DNA of 64,000 nt from positions 1 to 64,000 of IMG/VR virus record IMGVR_UViG_3300046665_000361; one strand, 5' to 3'. Of this stretch, positions 44,199 to 53,364 are shown in pieces. The DNA is from a virus. How positions within the stretch are numbered: the stretch's first letter is position 1; the number at the start of each line of letters is the position of its first letter. A model generated the notes under the pieces. The model worked only from the letters and a program-made list of their open reading frames with translations, made no database searches and was not told where the DNA came from. Both the position numbers and the translations under genes were made by a program.

Positions 44199-45914
44199 AT
44201 GGCTGTGACTATTATCCCTCTACCGGGCGGCGGTCGGGTAGTCTACGAGTTGGATCGTCTCAACAGCTCGTTCAATTTGGCAAACCTGTACATGTATCGT
44301 CTGATCGATGACAGCAGCGATGTCATCAAGGGTGATGGTGACTTCGTTCCTAACGTGGACGATGTCATCTACGATTTCAAATTGGGCTGGTTCCGGGTAG
44401 GTCACGTTGACCTGACCTCGTATACCGTTGACCTCGTCTTCTGGGAGCCGCCTAAGAACGACTCTGACGTCGGTGTGGACGACGTACTACTCGGTGTAGG
44501 TCCAGGCTACAGTAGCGAGAGCTGGCGCGTCCTGCTGGATACTCGTGTCTTCCCTCACCGTCTTGATATCGACATGAAGTTCTTCATGTACGGAGTCGAG
44601 GCCAAAGAGGTGCGCATCTTCCGAGGCGTGAACACGACTGATACTGGCGAAGTCATCAGTGCGTACTACTCGCAAGGTGAATACGTCAGTGATGCGATTC
44701 CTCTGGACTTCGCAGGTCAGCACATCCTGTACAACAAGGCTATCAAAGCGCCTGCCCAAGGTTATACGACCAAGGAAGGATTGCTCGATGGTCAGATCGT
44801 AACGGTGGTGACTTACAGCAACTCTGGTGCTCCGACGAGCTATGCCAAGATGCTGATCATGAACACCAACCTGACTCGTCACGCCAACGATTCCATGAAG
44901 CGTGTCAAGTCGATCGAAGTGATCAGTCCGTATCTGTCGAAGACCGAGCCGAACACGCTGGAAGTTCCTGTCGATTCGACCATGGAAACTCTGGTCATGC
45001 GGGCGAAGGTCACTTACGCAGACGGCAGTTCTCGCACCATGGATATCGTCGACGAAGACGCCAACGGCAAGTTCAAGCTGTTGGGTCTGAAATGGTGGTC
45101 TCCAAGTCAAACAGGTCGTCCTCAAGGTCTCAAACTCGTTTACGAGCTCTCTGAGTCCGAAGAGTATTCCTACCTGCAAGGCGAGACAGTCAATGGTAAG
45201 GTCATCACCAGCTACCGCATCATCGGCATCCCTGTCGATCCAGCGCGCAGCCTGAAAGTCTACGCCTTCCCAGTGTGGCTCAACAGCATGCAGGGCTATG
45301 GTCTGGAATACTGGCTGTACGATCTCGATCGTCAAGTTGCTCGCAGCATCCCTAAAGGTGCTGTTGCTTTGGCTGAGAACAGTCCTCCGTTCGATGGTCT
45401 GGAATTCACCTCCGTTCAGCATCTGCGCATCGGGGTTACTCTCAAGGCAGTCGATGTCGAATACGGCGAAGACGTCCACACTCAGCAGATCCAAGTGGCC
45501 TTGCTGCGTGATGGTGGCCTGAACATGGCGAACTGGAAAGTCAAGTTCTCCGGTGCTCAGGAAGTCTGGTTCGGTAACGGCACCAACGCGATTGTACATG
45601 CATTGACTGGCGGGATCTCTACAGTCAACGTTAGCCAAGAGCTGACGGACTATAGCGTCTGGCTAAAACAACTGTACTACAGCATCGACCCTCTGTACGA
45701 TCCACAGACAGAACTGGCGGGCCTGGAACCTACGCACTTCATCATCACGACGAAGACGCGGGCGTTCAAAGTCCCTATCACCTCATGGCGTCAGGACATC
45801 AACTTTGTCACTGACCTCGGCGAAGGTGAAACGCTTTATCTGAAGTGGGTCAAGGAGACAGCTTCCGGCGACCTGCAACTGGGTATCTCCGGTCTCCCTC
45901 AGCACAGCGTGTAA
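44199..45914 (+). CDS. Virion protein, 571 residues (phiKZ gp26 position)
   Basis: Beta-rich, with many Val/Tyr/Thr strands and a preference for C-ending codons; no signal or membrane segment. Similar in composition to the 875-residue neighbour, so both may belong to the same assembly. ATG at 44199; the ribosome site is poor (AGAGAG at a distance). Hairpins on both sides make it a partly independent unit. Structural role inferred from position before terminase. Confidence 0.5.
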   Translation: MAVTIIPLPGGGRVVYELDRLNSSFNLANLYMYRLIDDSSDVIKGDGDFVPNVDDVIYDFKLGWFRVGHVDLTSYTVDLVFWEPPKNDSDVGVDDVLLGVGPGYSSESWRVLLDTRVFPHRLDIDMKFFMYGVEAKEVRIFRGVNTTDTGEVISAYYSQGEYVSDAIPLDFAGQHILYNKAIKAPAQGYTTKEGLLDGQIVTVVTYSNSGAPTSYAKMLIMNTNLTRHANDSMKRVKSIEVISPYLSKTEPNTLEVPVDSTMETLVMRAKVTYADGSSRTMDIVDEDANGKFKLLGLKWWSPSQTGRPQGLKLVYELSESEEYSYLQGETVNGKVITSYRIIGIPVDPARSLKVYAFPVWLNSMQGYGLEYWLYDLDRQVARSIPKGAVALAENSPPFDGLEFTSVQHLRIGVTLKAVDVEYGEDVHTQQIQVALLRDGGLNMANWKVKFSGAQEVWFGNGTNAIVHALTGGISTVNVSQELTDYSVWLKQLYYSIDPLYDPQTELAGLEPTHFIITTKTRAFKVPITSWRQDINFVTDLGEGETLYLKWVKETASGDLQLGISGLPQHSV

Positions 45915-45927
45915 TGCGGTGACGACT

Positions 45928-45949
45928 CTGGGTAGGTTCGCCTGCCCAG
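45928..45949 (+). terminator. Hairpin before the terminase gene
   Basis: A nine-bp stem (45928-45936 with 45941-45949, one GU pair) and TTCG loop. No T-run. Confidence 0.6.
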
Positions 45950-45978
45950 CAGTCTATGCCGTTACCTAAGGACACCAC

Positions 45979-48150
45979 ATGGCTATTCTTTATCTTGAAG
46001 ACTGGGATCGCTATCCGACCGCTATTGCTGACTTCGACTCACCGAATCGAAGTTGGGTGACGATGGCACTGAAGTATGAGTTGATGGGTATCAAGAACTG
46101 GTACTTCATGCTTGCACTTCAGAACAAAGCGCTGGTGGGAGTTGATCCATATTCCAAATATTTGACCGATGATCAGAAACAACTGATCTTGATGGAGTGC
46201 TACAGTAACCCGTGGTATTTGTTTCGAGAAGTAATCCGTATTCCGGACGGTGATAACAAAATCATGCTGGAGGCTAACCGGGGTAACATTGCCCTGTTCT
46301 GGTGTGTGCTCAATTCCTTTATTACGTATTTGCAACAGATCCGTCAGACCGGTAAGTCGCTGAACACCCGTATCTTGGTGGTGGCGTTCCACGTCTTCTT
46401 GACCAAAGGTGCGCAACACATCCTCTTCACCAAGGGTGACTTGCGTCGAGATGAGATCAAGTATTACAAGAAGTATCGTAAGTCGCTCCCTGAGTGGATG
46501 TGGCACATGGAGCACGGTGATACGGATAACCAGCTCGAATTCACCACCATGATGAATGGTAACTTCACCTACTCGTACGTTCCTCAGGGCAGTCCTGATG
46601 ACGCGACAGGTGTAGGTCGGGGTAAGACGCCTGACTTCATCAACGTGGACGAACCGCCATTCTTGGCGAACGCTGACATTTCCATCCCTGCATTGATGGC
46701 ATCGACTACCAACTCCTTCGACAAAGCCCGTAAGTACAAGAAGTTCCATGCGATCTTGTACACGACTACGGCCGGTGACTTGTCTACCGATTCCGGTAAA
46801 TACGTCTACGAGAAGATCAAGAAGAAGGCGATGTACTTCAGCGAGATCTTGTTCGATGCGAGGAACCGTGCTGAAGCTGTTGACATCATCATGGCCAATA
46901 GCAAGTGCGAAGACAAGTCGGCGCCATATGTCGATATCTCGTTTAGCCACTTGCAACTTGGTTACGACGATGAATGGCTCCGAGGTAAAATGGCAGTAGC
47001 CAACGGTACGATCGATCAGATGCGTCGAGACTTCTTGGGACAATGGACGTTCGGTAGTTCCCACAACCCTCTGAACGAGAAGTTGTTGAAGCGTATTCGG
47101 GATGCGGTAAATAACCATCCGTATAACGACAAAGACGATCTCAGACAGTATGTTGTCAAGTATCATCTACCGATGGATGAAGTCAAACGCAGATCGTCTA
47201 TTCTTGGTCTCGATACCTCGGAGGCGATCGGCCGAGATGCAATTACAGGCGTGATGATCGATGTGCAGACAGCTGAGGTCTTGGCAACGTTCATGATTGG
47301 GGAAGGCTACATCACCCACTTCTCGCAATGGTTCGCCAACTTCATCGAGAAACATCCGAACATGACGGTGATTGCTGAAGCCAAATCTACATGGCGGTCA
47401 ATCTGTGATGACTTGCTCATCGAGCTGCCTAAGCGCGGTATCGATGCCGGTCGTCGTTTGTACAACCGTGTGGTTGATGATGCTGAAGGTACTGAAGCTG
47501 AACAAAGGACATACCGCGAGTACAAATCCGGTGCTCCGTCTGAACGTAAGTACTTCCCTTTCCGCCGCCTGTTTGGTTTCCCAACCAGTGGCCCGTTGCG
47601 TGAACTGCTGTACGGGAAGATCTTCAAAGAAGCGACGCGTGAGAACCCGACGCTTATCAGAGACAGTAATCTCATTGATGAACTCTCAGGTCTGGTGAAA
47701 ACCCGTGATGAGCGTATTGACCACAAATCGTCAGGGCACGATGACCACGTTATTTCGTGGCTGTTGGCTCAGTGGTTCCTGCGTCAGGGTCGTAACCTTG
47801 AGCATTACGGCATCGACCGCCGCAGTGTTCTTAGTCGCGTCAAAACTGCTGCTATCGAGGAAACTCCTAAACAGCGGATCGCTATGATGAAGCAACAGCG
47901 GCTTGAGATCCAAGTCACTCAGTTGCGTGATCGTCTGTCGTCTGTACAGAGCAGCATCGAACGCAAATATCTGGAATCGAAGATCAAGTCGATCGAATCG
48001 GAACTGGATATCGATGATGTATCGGATATCGGCTCTGTCGATAACCGTTCTGAGGCAGCGCGAGAAAGTCGGAGAGCTTCCCGCCAGTCTCCAACCAACT
48101 CGTACACCAACTATCGGTTTGCTCCGTTCAAGTATCGCAAAGCGGCATAA
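45979..48150 (+). CDS. terL: Terminase large subunit
   Basis: 723 residues. ATPase part: a reduced Walker A, RQTGKS, with K126, and a Walker B, FINVDE, with D224 and E225. RNase H-like nuclease part: D428 in VMIDVQTAEV, E467 in VIAEAKSTW and D588-D589 in GHDDHVISWLLA, the usual acidic triad. The enzyme pumps and cuts DNA during head filling. The last 75 residues are charged and helical, with a coiled coil. Length and position (phiKZ gp25) fit jumbo phages; no intein or split is visible, unlike in some relatives. ATG at 45979, AAGGA upstream. Confidence 0.92.
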   Translation: MAILYLEDWDRYPTAIADFDSPNRSWVTMALKYELMGIKNWYFMLALQNKALVGVDPYSKYLTDDQKQLILMECYSNPWYLFREVIRIPDGDNKIMLEANRGNIALFWCVLNSFITYLQQIRQTGKSLNTRILVVAFHVFLTKGAQHILFTKGDLRRDEIKYYKKYRKSLPEWMWHMEHGDTDNQLEFTTMMNGNFTYSYVPQGSPDDATGVGRGKTPDFINVDEPPFLANADISIPALMASTTNSFDKARKYKKFHAILYTTTAGDLSTDSGKYVYEKIKKKAMYFSEILFDARNRAEAVDIIMANSKCEDKSAPYVDISFSHLQLGYDDEWLRGKMAVANGTIDQMRRDFLGQWTFGSSHNPLNEKLLKRIRDAVNNHPYNDKDDLRQYVVKYHLPMDEVKRRSSILGLDTSEAIGRDAITGVMIDVQTAEVLATFMIGEGYITHFSQWFANFIEKHPNMTVIAEAKSTWRSICDDLLIELPKRGIDAGRRLYNRVVDDAEGTEAEQRTYREYKSGAPSERKYFPFRRLFGFPTSGPLRELLYGKIFKEATRENPTLIRDSNLIDELSGLVKTRDERIDHKSSGHDDHVISWLLAQWFLRQGRNLEHYGIDRRSVLSRVKTAAIEETPKQRIAMMKQQRLEIQVTQLRDRLSSVQSSIERKYLESKIKSIESELDIDDVSDIGSVDNRSEAARESRRASRQSPTNSYTNYRFAPFKYRKAA

Positions 48151-48154
48151 GCGA

Positions 48155-48184
48155 CATACAGCGGGGCGAAAGCCCCGCTGTATG
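48155..48184. terminator. Perfect hairpin identical to the one at 13664
   Basis: Stem 48155-48167 with 48172-48184 around GAAA, at the convergent junction of terminase and the minus-strand gene ending at 48188. All 30 bases equal those at 13664-13693. Confidence 0.8.
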
Positions 48185-48187
48185 CTG

Positions 48188-49429
48188 TCAGACTGCGCCT
48201 ACTCGATTACCGCCGCGGTAATGCTGCATCGTAAACGCTCTGAGTAGAACGTAAAGCAATACAGCGTTTCGGATAGCTGGGATCAGGACCTTGTTCTTTG
48301 ACCGTACCGCTACTACTGCGATCTCTTCAGTGAGTTCCCTCATCTCAAGGATCATTTCGTTGCTGGTTCGGCTGGCCTGGTACAACGACTTCATCTTCCG
48401 AAGCAATCCAGGGATGTCGCTTGACGATGCCATGGTGCTTGGATTACGGCTGATGTAATCGAAAGCATGCTGGATGACAAGCTCGCAGATGCGCTGTACG
48501 CGCTTGTCGGCCTTAGGCGAGGCGTTGTTACTCATGTACGCCAAAGTCTTCACCAGCGCGCTCTTAGGCAGTGTGTTGATCGTTCTGAGGATAACGTTGA
48601 CCAGTTCGGGAACAATGAAGTTGTTCTGGTCGTAAATGATCTCCAGAATGTAGCGCATGTACGTACTGACCATGCGAGATCTGTCGCGCAGTTTGAGTTC
48701 ACCGTCGAGTTCGATGGTTGCGCTATTGTTCCTGATCTGCATCTCAGGAGAGTTCTGCACCACGGTAAACATGTCACGAATGTTCTTGACGATGTCCTTG
48801 ATGCGCCCCTGGGTATCGTTGGCTATCTTGTCGATATCGTGGTCGAAGGTGATCAGGTGTTTATACCAGAGCGTACCTTTACCTACGATATCTTCAGCGC
48901 GGTTCTTGAGCAGATCGCCCCAGTTACCGTGGATCTTGAGGCCAAACCGTTTTGTCAGCGCCGCGTAGGTGGCCTGAGCCACAATCGGATCGGCAGCATA
49001 GTGGAACATGTTGGCCAAAATGGAGGTGATGTACTTGTACTGGAGGACCAACGCTACTGCAAATGCCCCATCGTGCTTGGCCTGATCGTTGAGTTTGTCA
49101 GACGTCAGAAACTTATGGATCATCCAGAGGCAGGCAAGGTTCATTGTGTCGCTGGATACGTGACGATGCGTCACCACTTCCGGCAGCGCATGGAGATCAT
49201 CCTCGAGAGCATCCTCATCGACGTCCATGATCTCTTCAAACCAGCGGTTGCGGTCTTCGTCTTTAAAACGTACAGCGTCCACTCCTAACAAGTTACCGCC
49301 AAAGAAAGAGATATGGGCTTCGTTCTTATTGACGAACTTCTGTTCATACGTCTGGACCTTACGGAGCAATACCTGGTCAAATACCAGGTGCTCGCAATGG
49401 TGTCCGAACACCTCTTTGATATTCTTCAT
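48188..49429 (-). CDS. Probable virion protein next to terminase
   Basis: 413 residues, predominantly helical, with a C-terminal hydrophobic helix (VAVRSKNKVLIPAIRN to LLYVLLRAF region, last 45 residues). No known motif. ATG at 49429; no good ribosome site is seen. It converges on terminase, a site used by a conserved virion or packaging gene in relatives. A head-completion or packaging role is possible but not shown. Confidence 0.5.
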   Translation of the reverse strand: MKNIKEVFGHHCEHLVFDQVLLRKVQTYEQKFVNKNEAHISFFGGNLLGVDAVRFKDEDRNRWFEEIMDVDEDALEDDLHALPEVVTHRHVSSDTMNLACLWMIHKFLTSDKLNDQAKHDGAFAVALVLQYKYITSILANMFHYAADPIVAQATYAALTKRFGLKIHGNWGDLLKNRAEDIVGKGTLWYKHLITFDHDIDKIANDTQGRIKDIVKNIRDMFTVVQNSPEMQIRNNSATIELDGELKLRDRSRMVSTYMRYILEIIYDQNNFIVPELVNVILRTINTLPKSALVKTLAYMSNNASPKADKRVQRICELVIQHAFDYISRNPSTMASSSDIPGLLRKMKSLYQASRTSNEMILEMRELTEEIAVVAVRSKNKVLIPAIRNAVLLYVLLRAFTMQHYRGGNRVGAV

Positions 49430-49475
49430 GTAGAATCTGCCGTATGGTGCGCCTAAGTCATATCAATCGAATCTT

Positions 49476-49500
49476 TTAAGATCGTACATTCTATCTATGA
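49476..49500 (+). promoter_or_regulatory. Bipartite promoter-like element, copy 5
   Basis: TTAAGATCGTACATT at 49476-49490, seven bases, TGACACAA from 49498. It lies 30 bases before the start of the zinc-type small gene at 49530 and diverges from the gene at 48188. Confidence 0.6.
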
Positions 49501-49529
49501 CACAACGTTATCCTGGGGAGGAAAACATC

Positions 49530-49730
49530 ATGGGCAATGCAACTGCTAACGAAAGTCAAGTAGGGTATATCCATCATTTGCACCATGCGGATGACTTGGA
49601 TTGTGACAATGATTCGTGTCGATCCAAAGCAACAGTCCGGCTTACTGAAAAATCAGGACTCGGTGTTAGCTACGGCTATTACTGCAAAGCCTGCCTACCG
49701 GATATTCCAATGCCTGCAAAGGCGTCATAA
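49530..49730 (+). CDS. 66-residue protein with four-cysteine zinc-site pattern
   Basis: Cys pairs C25-x4-C30 and C52-x2-C55 separated by a short beta hairpin suggest a small zinc ribbon; a His-rich segment (HHLHH, residues 15-19) precedes it. ATG at 49530 with GGGGAGG upstream; the ATG at 49497 lies in the promoter-like element. Such small zinc proteins of phages often bind host RNA polymerase or nucleic acids, but no target is shown. Confidence 0.6.
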   Translation: MGNATANESQVGYIHHLHHADDLDCDNDSCRSKATVRLTEKSGLGVSYGYYCKACLPDIPMPAKAS

Positions 49731-49736
49731 CCAAGA

Positions 49737-49754
49737 CGGGACTCTCGGGTCCCG
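49737..49754 (+). terminator. Short hairpin
   Basis: CGGGAC at 49737-49742 with GTCCCG at 49749-49754, between the zinc-type gene and the gene at 49785; no T-run. Confidence 0.5.
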
Positions 49755-49784
49755 CCTCTATGCTGTAACCATTAGGAGAAGTAG

Positions 49785-50624
49785 ATGTCTCTGCAAGTAG
49801 CGCGTTCTCGTAGTCTGGAACCACTGTATGTGCATCAAGCTTTTGCTGTACTCTTTCCTGAACATAAAGTGCCTACTTATCCAGAAGTTGATATCGACCC
49901 AGTTCTGCTGGCCGAAGTCTTCGCTGAGGAAGAAGTGCGTTTCCAGAAGGGTGTTATTCCAGTGATGGGGCAAAACATGCAAACTGAAACAAAGAAAGCA
50001 AGTCTGGACGAGCTGGTGGAACTCGGTCTGTTGACCGCCAATCCGCTGCTGCCATTCGGCGAACCAGCTCCACCAGTCGATATGTCTGTAAATGCTGCGG
50101 TATTCAGCATGACTGTCGACGGTGTATCTCCGGCGCGGATTGCTAAAACACCAATGCCTGAGTTAGGCAATATTCCCACAAGCCTGTACTTCCTTGGCTG
50201 GCGTGCGCCTAAACCGATGACTGAACCCCAGGTCTTTCATCGGCTGCCCGCTGAGCTGAAGGATGCTATCACCCCAAACTCCGAATACCACGAAGAGTTT
50301 GAGCGGCGGTCCTACGACATCTCTGTTGAACAGGCTGCTGCAAACCGTGCTGTTGATCGCCGTATCTTTGATCACGCTACACGCGAGTGGCTGGCAATGA
50401 TCAATGAGATGGATGCAGTCAATGTTGAGCTTGAGGTCATGTCAGGCAATGGCATCAAGATGGCCAGCAATATCGGCGGTATCCTTTACGTCGAAGGTCT
50501 GATGAATGCGGTGGCCAACGAGCTTGAGCGGCTCGGTTACCGCGTGTCTTACGAAGTCGATACAAACACTCTGCTGCTCGATCTGAAGAGCGGTACGTTC
50601 CACTGGGGTGTGCAGGGCGAATAA
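49785..50624 (+). CDS. Unknown 279-residue protein
   Basis: ATG at 49785 with TAGGAG. The N-terminal 130 residues are Pro/Val-rich, the middle helical and charged, and the last 80 form an alpha/beta unit (LEVMSGNGIKMASNIGG then helix, then two strands) like a small ferredoxin-type fold. No family recognised. Hairpins precede and follow, so it is a single-gene unit read from promoter copy 5. Confidence 0.55.
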   Translation: MSLQVARSRSLEPLYVHQAFAVLFPEHKVPTYPEVDIDPVLLAEVFAEEEVRFQKGVIPVMGQNMQTETKKASLDELVELGLLTANPLLPFGEPAPPVDMSVNAAVFSMTVDGVSPARIAKTPMPELGNIPTSLYFLGWRAPKPMTEPQVFHRLPAELKDAITPNSEYHEEFERRSYDISVEQAAANRAVDRRIFDHATREWLAMINEMDAVNVELEVMSGNGIKMASNIGGILYVEGLMNAVANELERLGYRVSYEVDTNTLLLDLKSGTFHWGVQGE

Positions 50625-50626
50625 TT

Positions 50627-50655
50627 GCATAGCGGGGCGTGAGCCCCGCTGTATG
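50627..50655 (+). terminator. Hairpin of the AGCGGGGC family
   Basis: AGCGGGGC at 50631-50638 pairs with 50643-50650 around GTGA, extended by GCAT/ATGC outside. Related to the 13664/48155 hairpins. Confidence 0.65.
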
Positions 50656-50680
50656 CGTTCTAATAAGTAAGGAGTAGTAC

Positions 50681-51046
50681 ATGAGCAAGACAAGAATGCT
50701 GTTTCCTCGTAACCTGACCGAAGATCGTGTCAGAACACCTGATCAATTGCTGGCTCGTATTCATGAGCAGTTGAATCCTGAGGAGATGAAGCGTTTCAAA
50801 CTCTTCGCTGGTTATTTCCACCGTGATCGTTTCTACGTACCCGAGATCGTCGCAGAACGATGGGTAGAAGAAGCTCACAGCGCCATCCCTACTCTTTCCC
50901 CCGGTGACCTGCGTTATGTCGTGTCTGTGCTCAACGGATACGTCAGCTGGCGTCAGATGCACGCTCGTCGCTGTACTTCCAACATGATGCTTACCAAGAT
51001 GGGCAAAACTGTTCGGGCAAAGGCTCCAACTGAAGAAACTGCCTGA
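50681..51046 (+). CDS. Unknown 121-residue basic protein
   Basis: Basic, helical; ATG at 50681 with AAGGAG. Several Arg/His residues in the C-terminal half suggest nucleic-acid contact, but no motif is recognised. Followed after 21 bases by the next gene in the same unit. Confidence 0.55.
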   Translation: MSKTRMLFPRNLTEDRVRTPDQLLARIHEQLNPEEMKRFKLFAGYFHRDRFYVPEIVAERWVEEAHSAIPTLSPGDLRYVVSVLNGYVSWRQMHARRCTSNMMLTKMGKTVRAKAPTEETA

Positions 51047-51067
51047 TACCTACATTGAGGAGTCCGT

Positions 51068-51505
51068 ATGAACGCCGAAGAGTTGCACCAATACACTACC
51101 CATTGCCATGACTTGGTGTGTGACTTCAGCGCCGATGGTTGCGTACTCGGTGACAAGATTGCCACCCTTCTGGAATATGCTGCCACTCATTCAGCATTTA
51201 CCTTGATCGTTGCAATCATCGCAGTTATCGATCAGAGCAAGCACCAGTCGGCATTTGAAGACAAGGGTGATGAGGGCCAGTACATCCATCTTCCTAATGG
51301 GAAGAAGTTCTGGCGGGAAGTCAACACCGATATCGATCCTGAAGCTCCTGAAGACGAACGGTGGTTGTATTACAGTTCTGGCTTTAGCCGTCCTGGCAGC
51401 TCCTATCTCTGCGATGATATCGTTCGAGAACTGGATAGTCTGGTTAATGATTGTGATATCAATCTAAACTTACCCGCATTCTGGGACTACGGTCACGAAG
51501 AGTGA
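51068..51505 (+). CDS. Unknown 145-residue acidic protein
   Basis: Acidic, with an Asp/Glu-rich second half and Trp residues; ATG at 51068 with TGAGGAG. No motif recognised. It pairs with the basic 121-residue gene before it, so the two products may bind each other (inference from charge and coupling only). An intrinsic terminator follows. Confidence 0.55.
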   Translation: MNAEELHQYTTHCHDLVCDFSADGCVLGDKIATLLEYAATHSAFTLIVAIIAVIDQSKHQSAFEDKGDEGQYIHLPNGKKFWREVNTDIDPEAPEDERWLYYSSGFSRPGSSYLCDDIVRELDSLVNDCDINLNLPAFWDYGHEE

Positions 51506-51512
51506 CGGTACT

Positions 51513-51553
51513 GGACAGTCCTTCGGGGCTGTCCTTTCACCTTTTTTCTTTTG
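51513..51553 (+). terminator. Intrinsic terminator
   Basis: A nine-bp stem (51513-51521 with 51526-51534) with a TTCG loop and a T-rich run to 51553. Confidence 0.9.
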
Positions 51554-51971
51554 TTCGTAAATGAGTACGATCTATTCCCTTATTGTATGTTCCACTCTGT
51601 TTCCATCTTGAGAAAGGGGAAGAAGGGGTGGAGTTTGTGAAACAAACTCCGGGGTAGTTGGGGATAGAGTAAGATACAATCCGAAAGAAACGAGTGTAAC
51701 GATGATTCTGAGGATTAACTATTGGCGACGTTAGTCGCCTAGAGATGTAAAATTTCACAGAAATGACAAATGATACCTTAATATCAAATATACCTAAAAT
51801 AATCAATAGATATCAAGGGAATAATCCCCTAATAACAGGATAGGCTTTTAGGGCCTATCCTGGCTGTATACTCCCTATGCTGCTAGCAGCATCCAATGGG
51901 AGTCCTGTTTATAACTGTTATATATCTACTTCACGGTAAATGATCTGACCTAATTGACTTGGAGATCCAAA
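51554..51971 (+). ncRNA. Hairpin-rich non-coding stretch, candidate structured RNA
   Basis: About 420 bases without a credible gene. It contains at least five separate inverted repeats on one strand: 51630-51650 (nine bp, GAA loop), 51724-51739 (six bp), 51817-51828 (short), 51836-51862 (ten bp) and 51871-51902, where CTCCC/GGGAG encloses the palindrome ATGCTGCTAGCAGCAT. The base composition between hairpins is A-rich and lacks codon structure. It lies between a terminator and the gene at 51972 and could be a stable RNA, a long regulatory leader, or a replication-related site. A minus-strand frame of 89 codons crosses it but has no ribosome site. Confidence 0.4.
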
Positions 51972-52466
51972 ATGTCTACCGAAGATAACGATAGCGCAAA
52001 GATCAAGGAGCTCGCTGAGAGCTCACCGCACAGCGCCATGGAGCCCGATGCTAAGCCCGTTGGTAGTGTGATGATCGAACTACCGTATAACCAACCCTTC
52101 GATACTGAAGTGGTCGGGCTGGTATCCAGCCTGGAATCCAGAGGGTGGACAGTACTCCATCGCTGGAAGAGCCTCCTGTCTACTGAAGACAGTAGCGACG
52201 GTATGCTGACAGGCAAACCTGTCATTGACAACAGTCAGGCTGTCAACAACGTGATCAACGGCGTAAGCCTACCTCTGATCGATGAGACCTCGACCTACAA
52301 GGTCGTTCGCATCATCCGTCCTGAGGATCGACTGGAAGGTGGTGATTCGGGTATCTTCTACCTGATGAACGGTAATGGGGATGTGAAGGAATACCTCGAG
52401 AACGAGGGGTTCCTGATCATGGACGATGAGCAGAAGCTGCACCATGCTCTCGTACAAGGGACATAA
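51972..52466 (+). CDS. Unknown 164-residue acidic protein
   Basis: ATG at 51972 with TTGGAG eight bases upstream; a TTG six codons earlier is poorly placed. Acidic alpha/beta protein, Ser/Asp/Glu-rich N-terminus. It is the only gene behind the structured stretch at 51554-51971, which may control it. No motif recognised. Confidence 0.55.
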   Translation: MSTEDNDSAKIKELAESSPHSAMEPDAKPVGSVMIELPYNQPFDTEVVGLVSSLESRGWTVLHRWKSLLSTEDSSDGMLTGKPVIDNSQAVNNVINGVSLPLIDETSTYKVVRIIRPEDRLEGGDSGIFYLMNGNGDVKEYLENEGFLIMDDEQKLHHALVQGT

Positions 52467-52502
52467 AGACCGACCGGGGCAAGCCCGATCGATCCAATGA
52501 TT

Positions 52503-52527
52503 CTTTGGTAATACATTACCCTCATGA
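52503..52527 (+). promoter_or_regulatory. Variant of the bipartite element, facing into a minus-strand gene
   Basis: CTTTGGTAATACATT at 52503-52517, seven bases, TGA at 52525. It keeps ATACATT and the spacing but not the first half. Any transcript would run antisense to the gene at 52531-53364 and toward the tubulin gene. Confidence 0.35.
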
Positions 52528-52530
52528 AAG

Positions 52531-53364
52531 TCAGTACCTTGGCTTAGCACCCAGGTTGAGTTTCAAGATCTTGCGATACTGTTCTGTATTGTTCATGGTG
52601 GTGATCTTCTTCCACCGCGTCGTCAGAAAGTCCCAGTACAACTGGCCAGCATCTGCATACGAATCGACAATCTCACGAATCCGACCCAACGTCGAACCAC
52701 CCCTGATTTGACCTTCGTCAAGTTCGATGATCAGGATGTTGTAGATGTAGGCCTTACAGGCGAGCGCTACCATTTCAGCAAACTTGTGGTAGTACGCCGG
52801 TTTCAGGTCATTGAAGTTGGGTTCGTGAGTCAACGTACACCGGATAGCGGCATTGCCGACAATCTGAGTGATATCGTTGACCAGGATAGTATTGACACCT
52901 ACCAGCTGTACGTAGGACGTACCCATCTGGGTAGTGCCTGCTGTAGCACGTAGAATGTCACGACCAACCTGTAGCATCTGAGAGCCACGCGAATCGTAAC
53001 CCGTAGTCTGACCGGAATATCCAGGTTGCATGCCGTAGATGAGCTCATGGACGGTTACAATGCGTCTTCCGCCCAGCTCGTCACGGTTGAACCGATAAAC
53101 GATGTTCCATTGGTCTACATATTCCCGTGCGGCCATCGCTAGTGGCAGAAACATCTCAGTACCGCCACACAGGTTGGCATCGATCGCAACACGTCCTTCG
53201 ACTACCAGCTGACGAATCTGGTGATCGATTGAGGTGGAGGTCACGTTGTCAAAATAGCGGTCTTGCCTTGTAGGGTCGTAGCGCTTTGGAAGGAAGGCTT
53301 GTTTCAGAATATCAATGGGGATATCCGCTTTACATTTGAGAATAGCAACAGAAATCGGGTCCAT
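52531..53364 (-). CDS. Probable virion protein, 277 residues
   Basis: ATG at 53364 is preferred because AGGGTGG lies about ten bases upstream; a GTG at 53415 and an ATG at 53397 in frame have no ribosome site. Alpha/beta protein with a Gly/Gln/Ser-rich central loop. Divergent from the tubulin gene. phiKZ-like phages have conserved virion genes near the tubulin gene, but the family of this one is not recognised. Confidence 0.5.
   Translation of the reverse strand: MDPISVAILKCKADIPIDILKQAFLPKRYDPTRQDRYFDNVTSTSIDHQIRQLVVEGRVAIDANLCGGTEMFLPLAMAAREYVDQWNIVYRFNRDELGGRRIVTVHELIYGMQPGYSGQTTGYDSRGSQMLQVGRDILRATAGTTQMGTSYVQLVGVNTILVNDITQIVGNAAIRCTLTHEPNFNDLKPAYYHKFAEMVALACKAYIYNILIIELDEGQIRGGSTLGRIREIVDSYADAGQLYWDFLTTRWKKITTMNNTEQYRKILKLNLGAKPRY

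Noticed and set aside
44487-45638. Minus-strand open frame of 383 codons in the 571-residue virion gene
   Set aside because: Same antisense effect; no start signals.
51537-51806. Minus-strand frame of 89 codons in the structured stretch
   Set aside because: It would begin and end in hairpin DNA, crosses the terminator and has no ribosome site.
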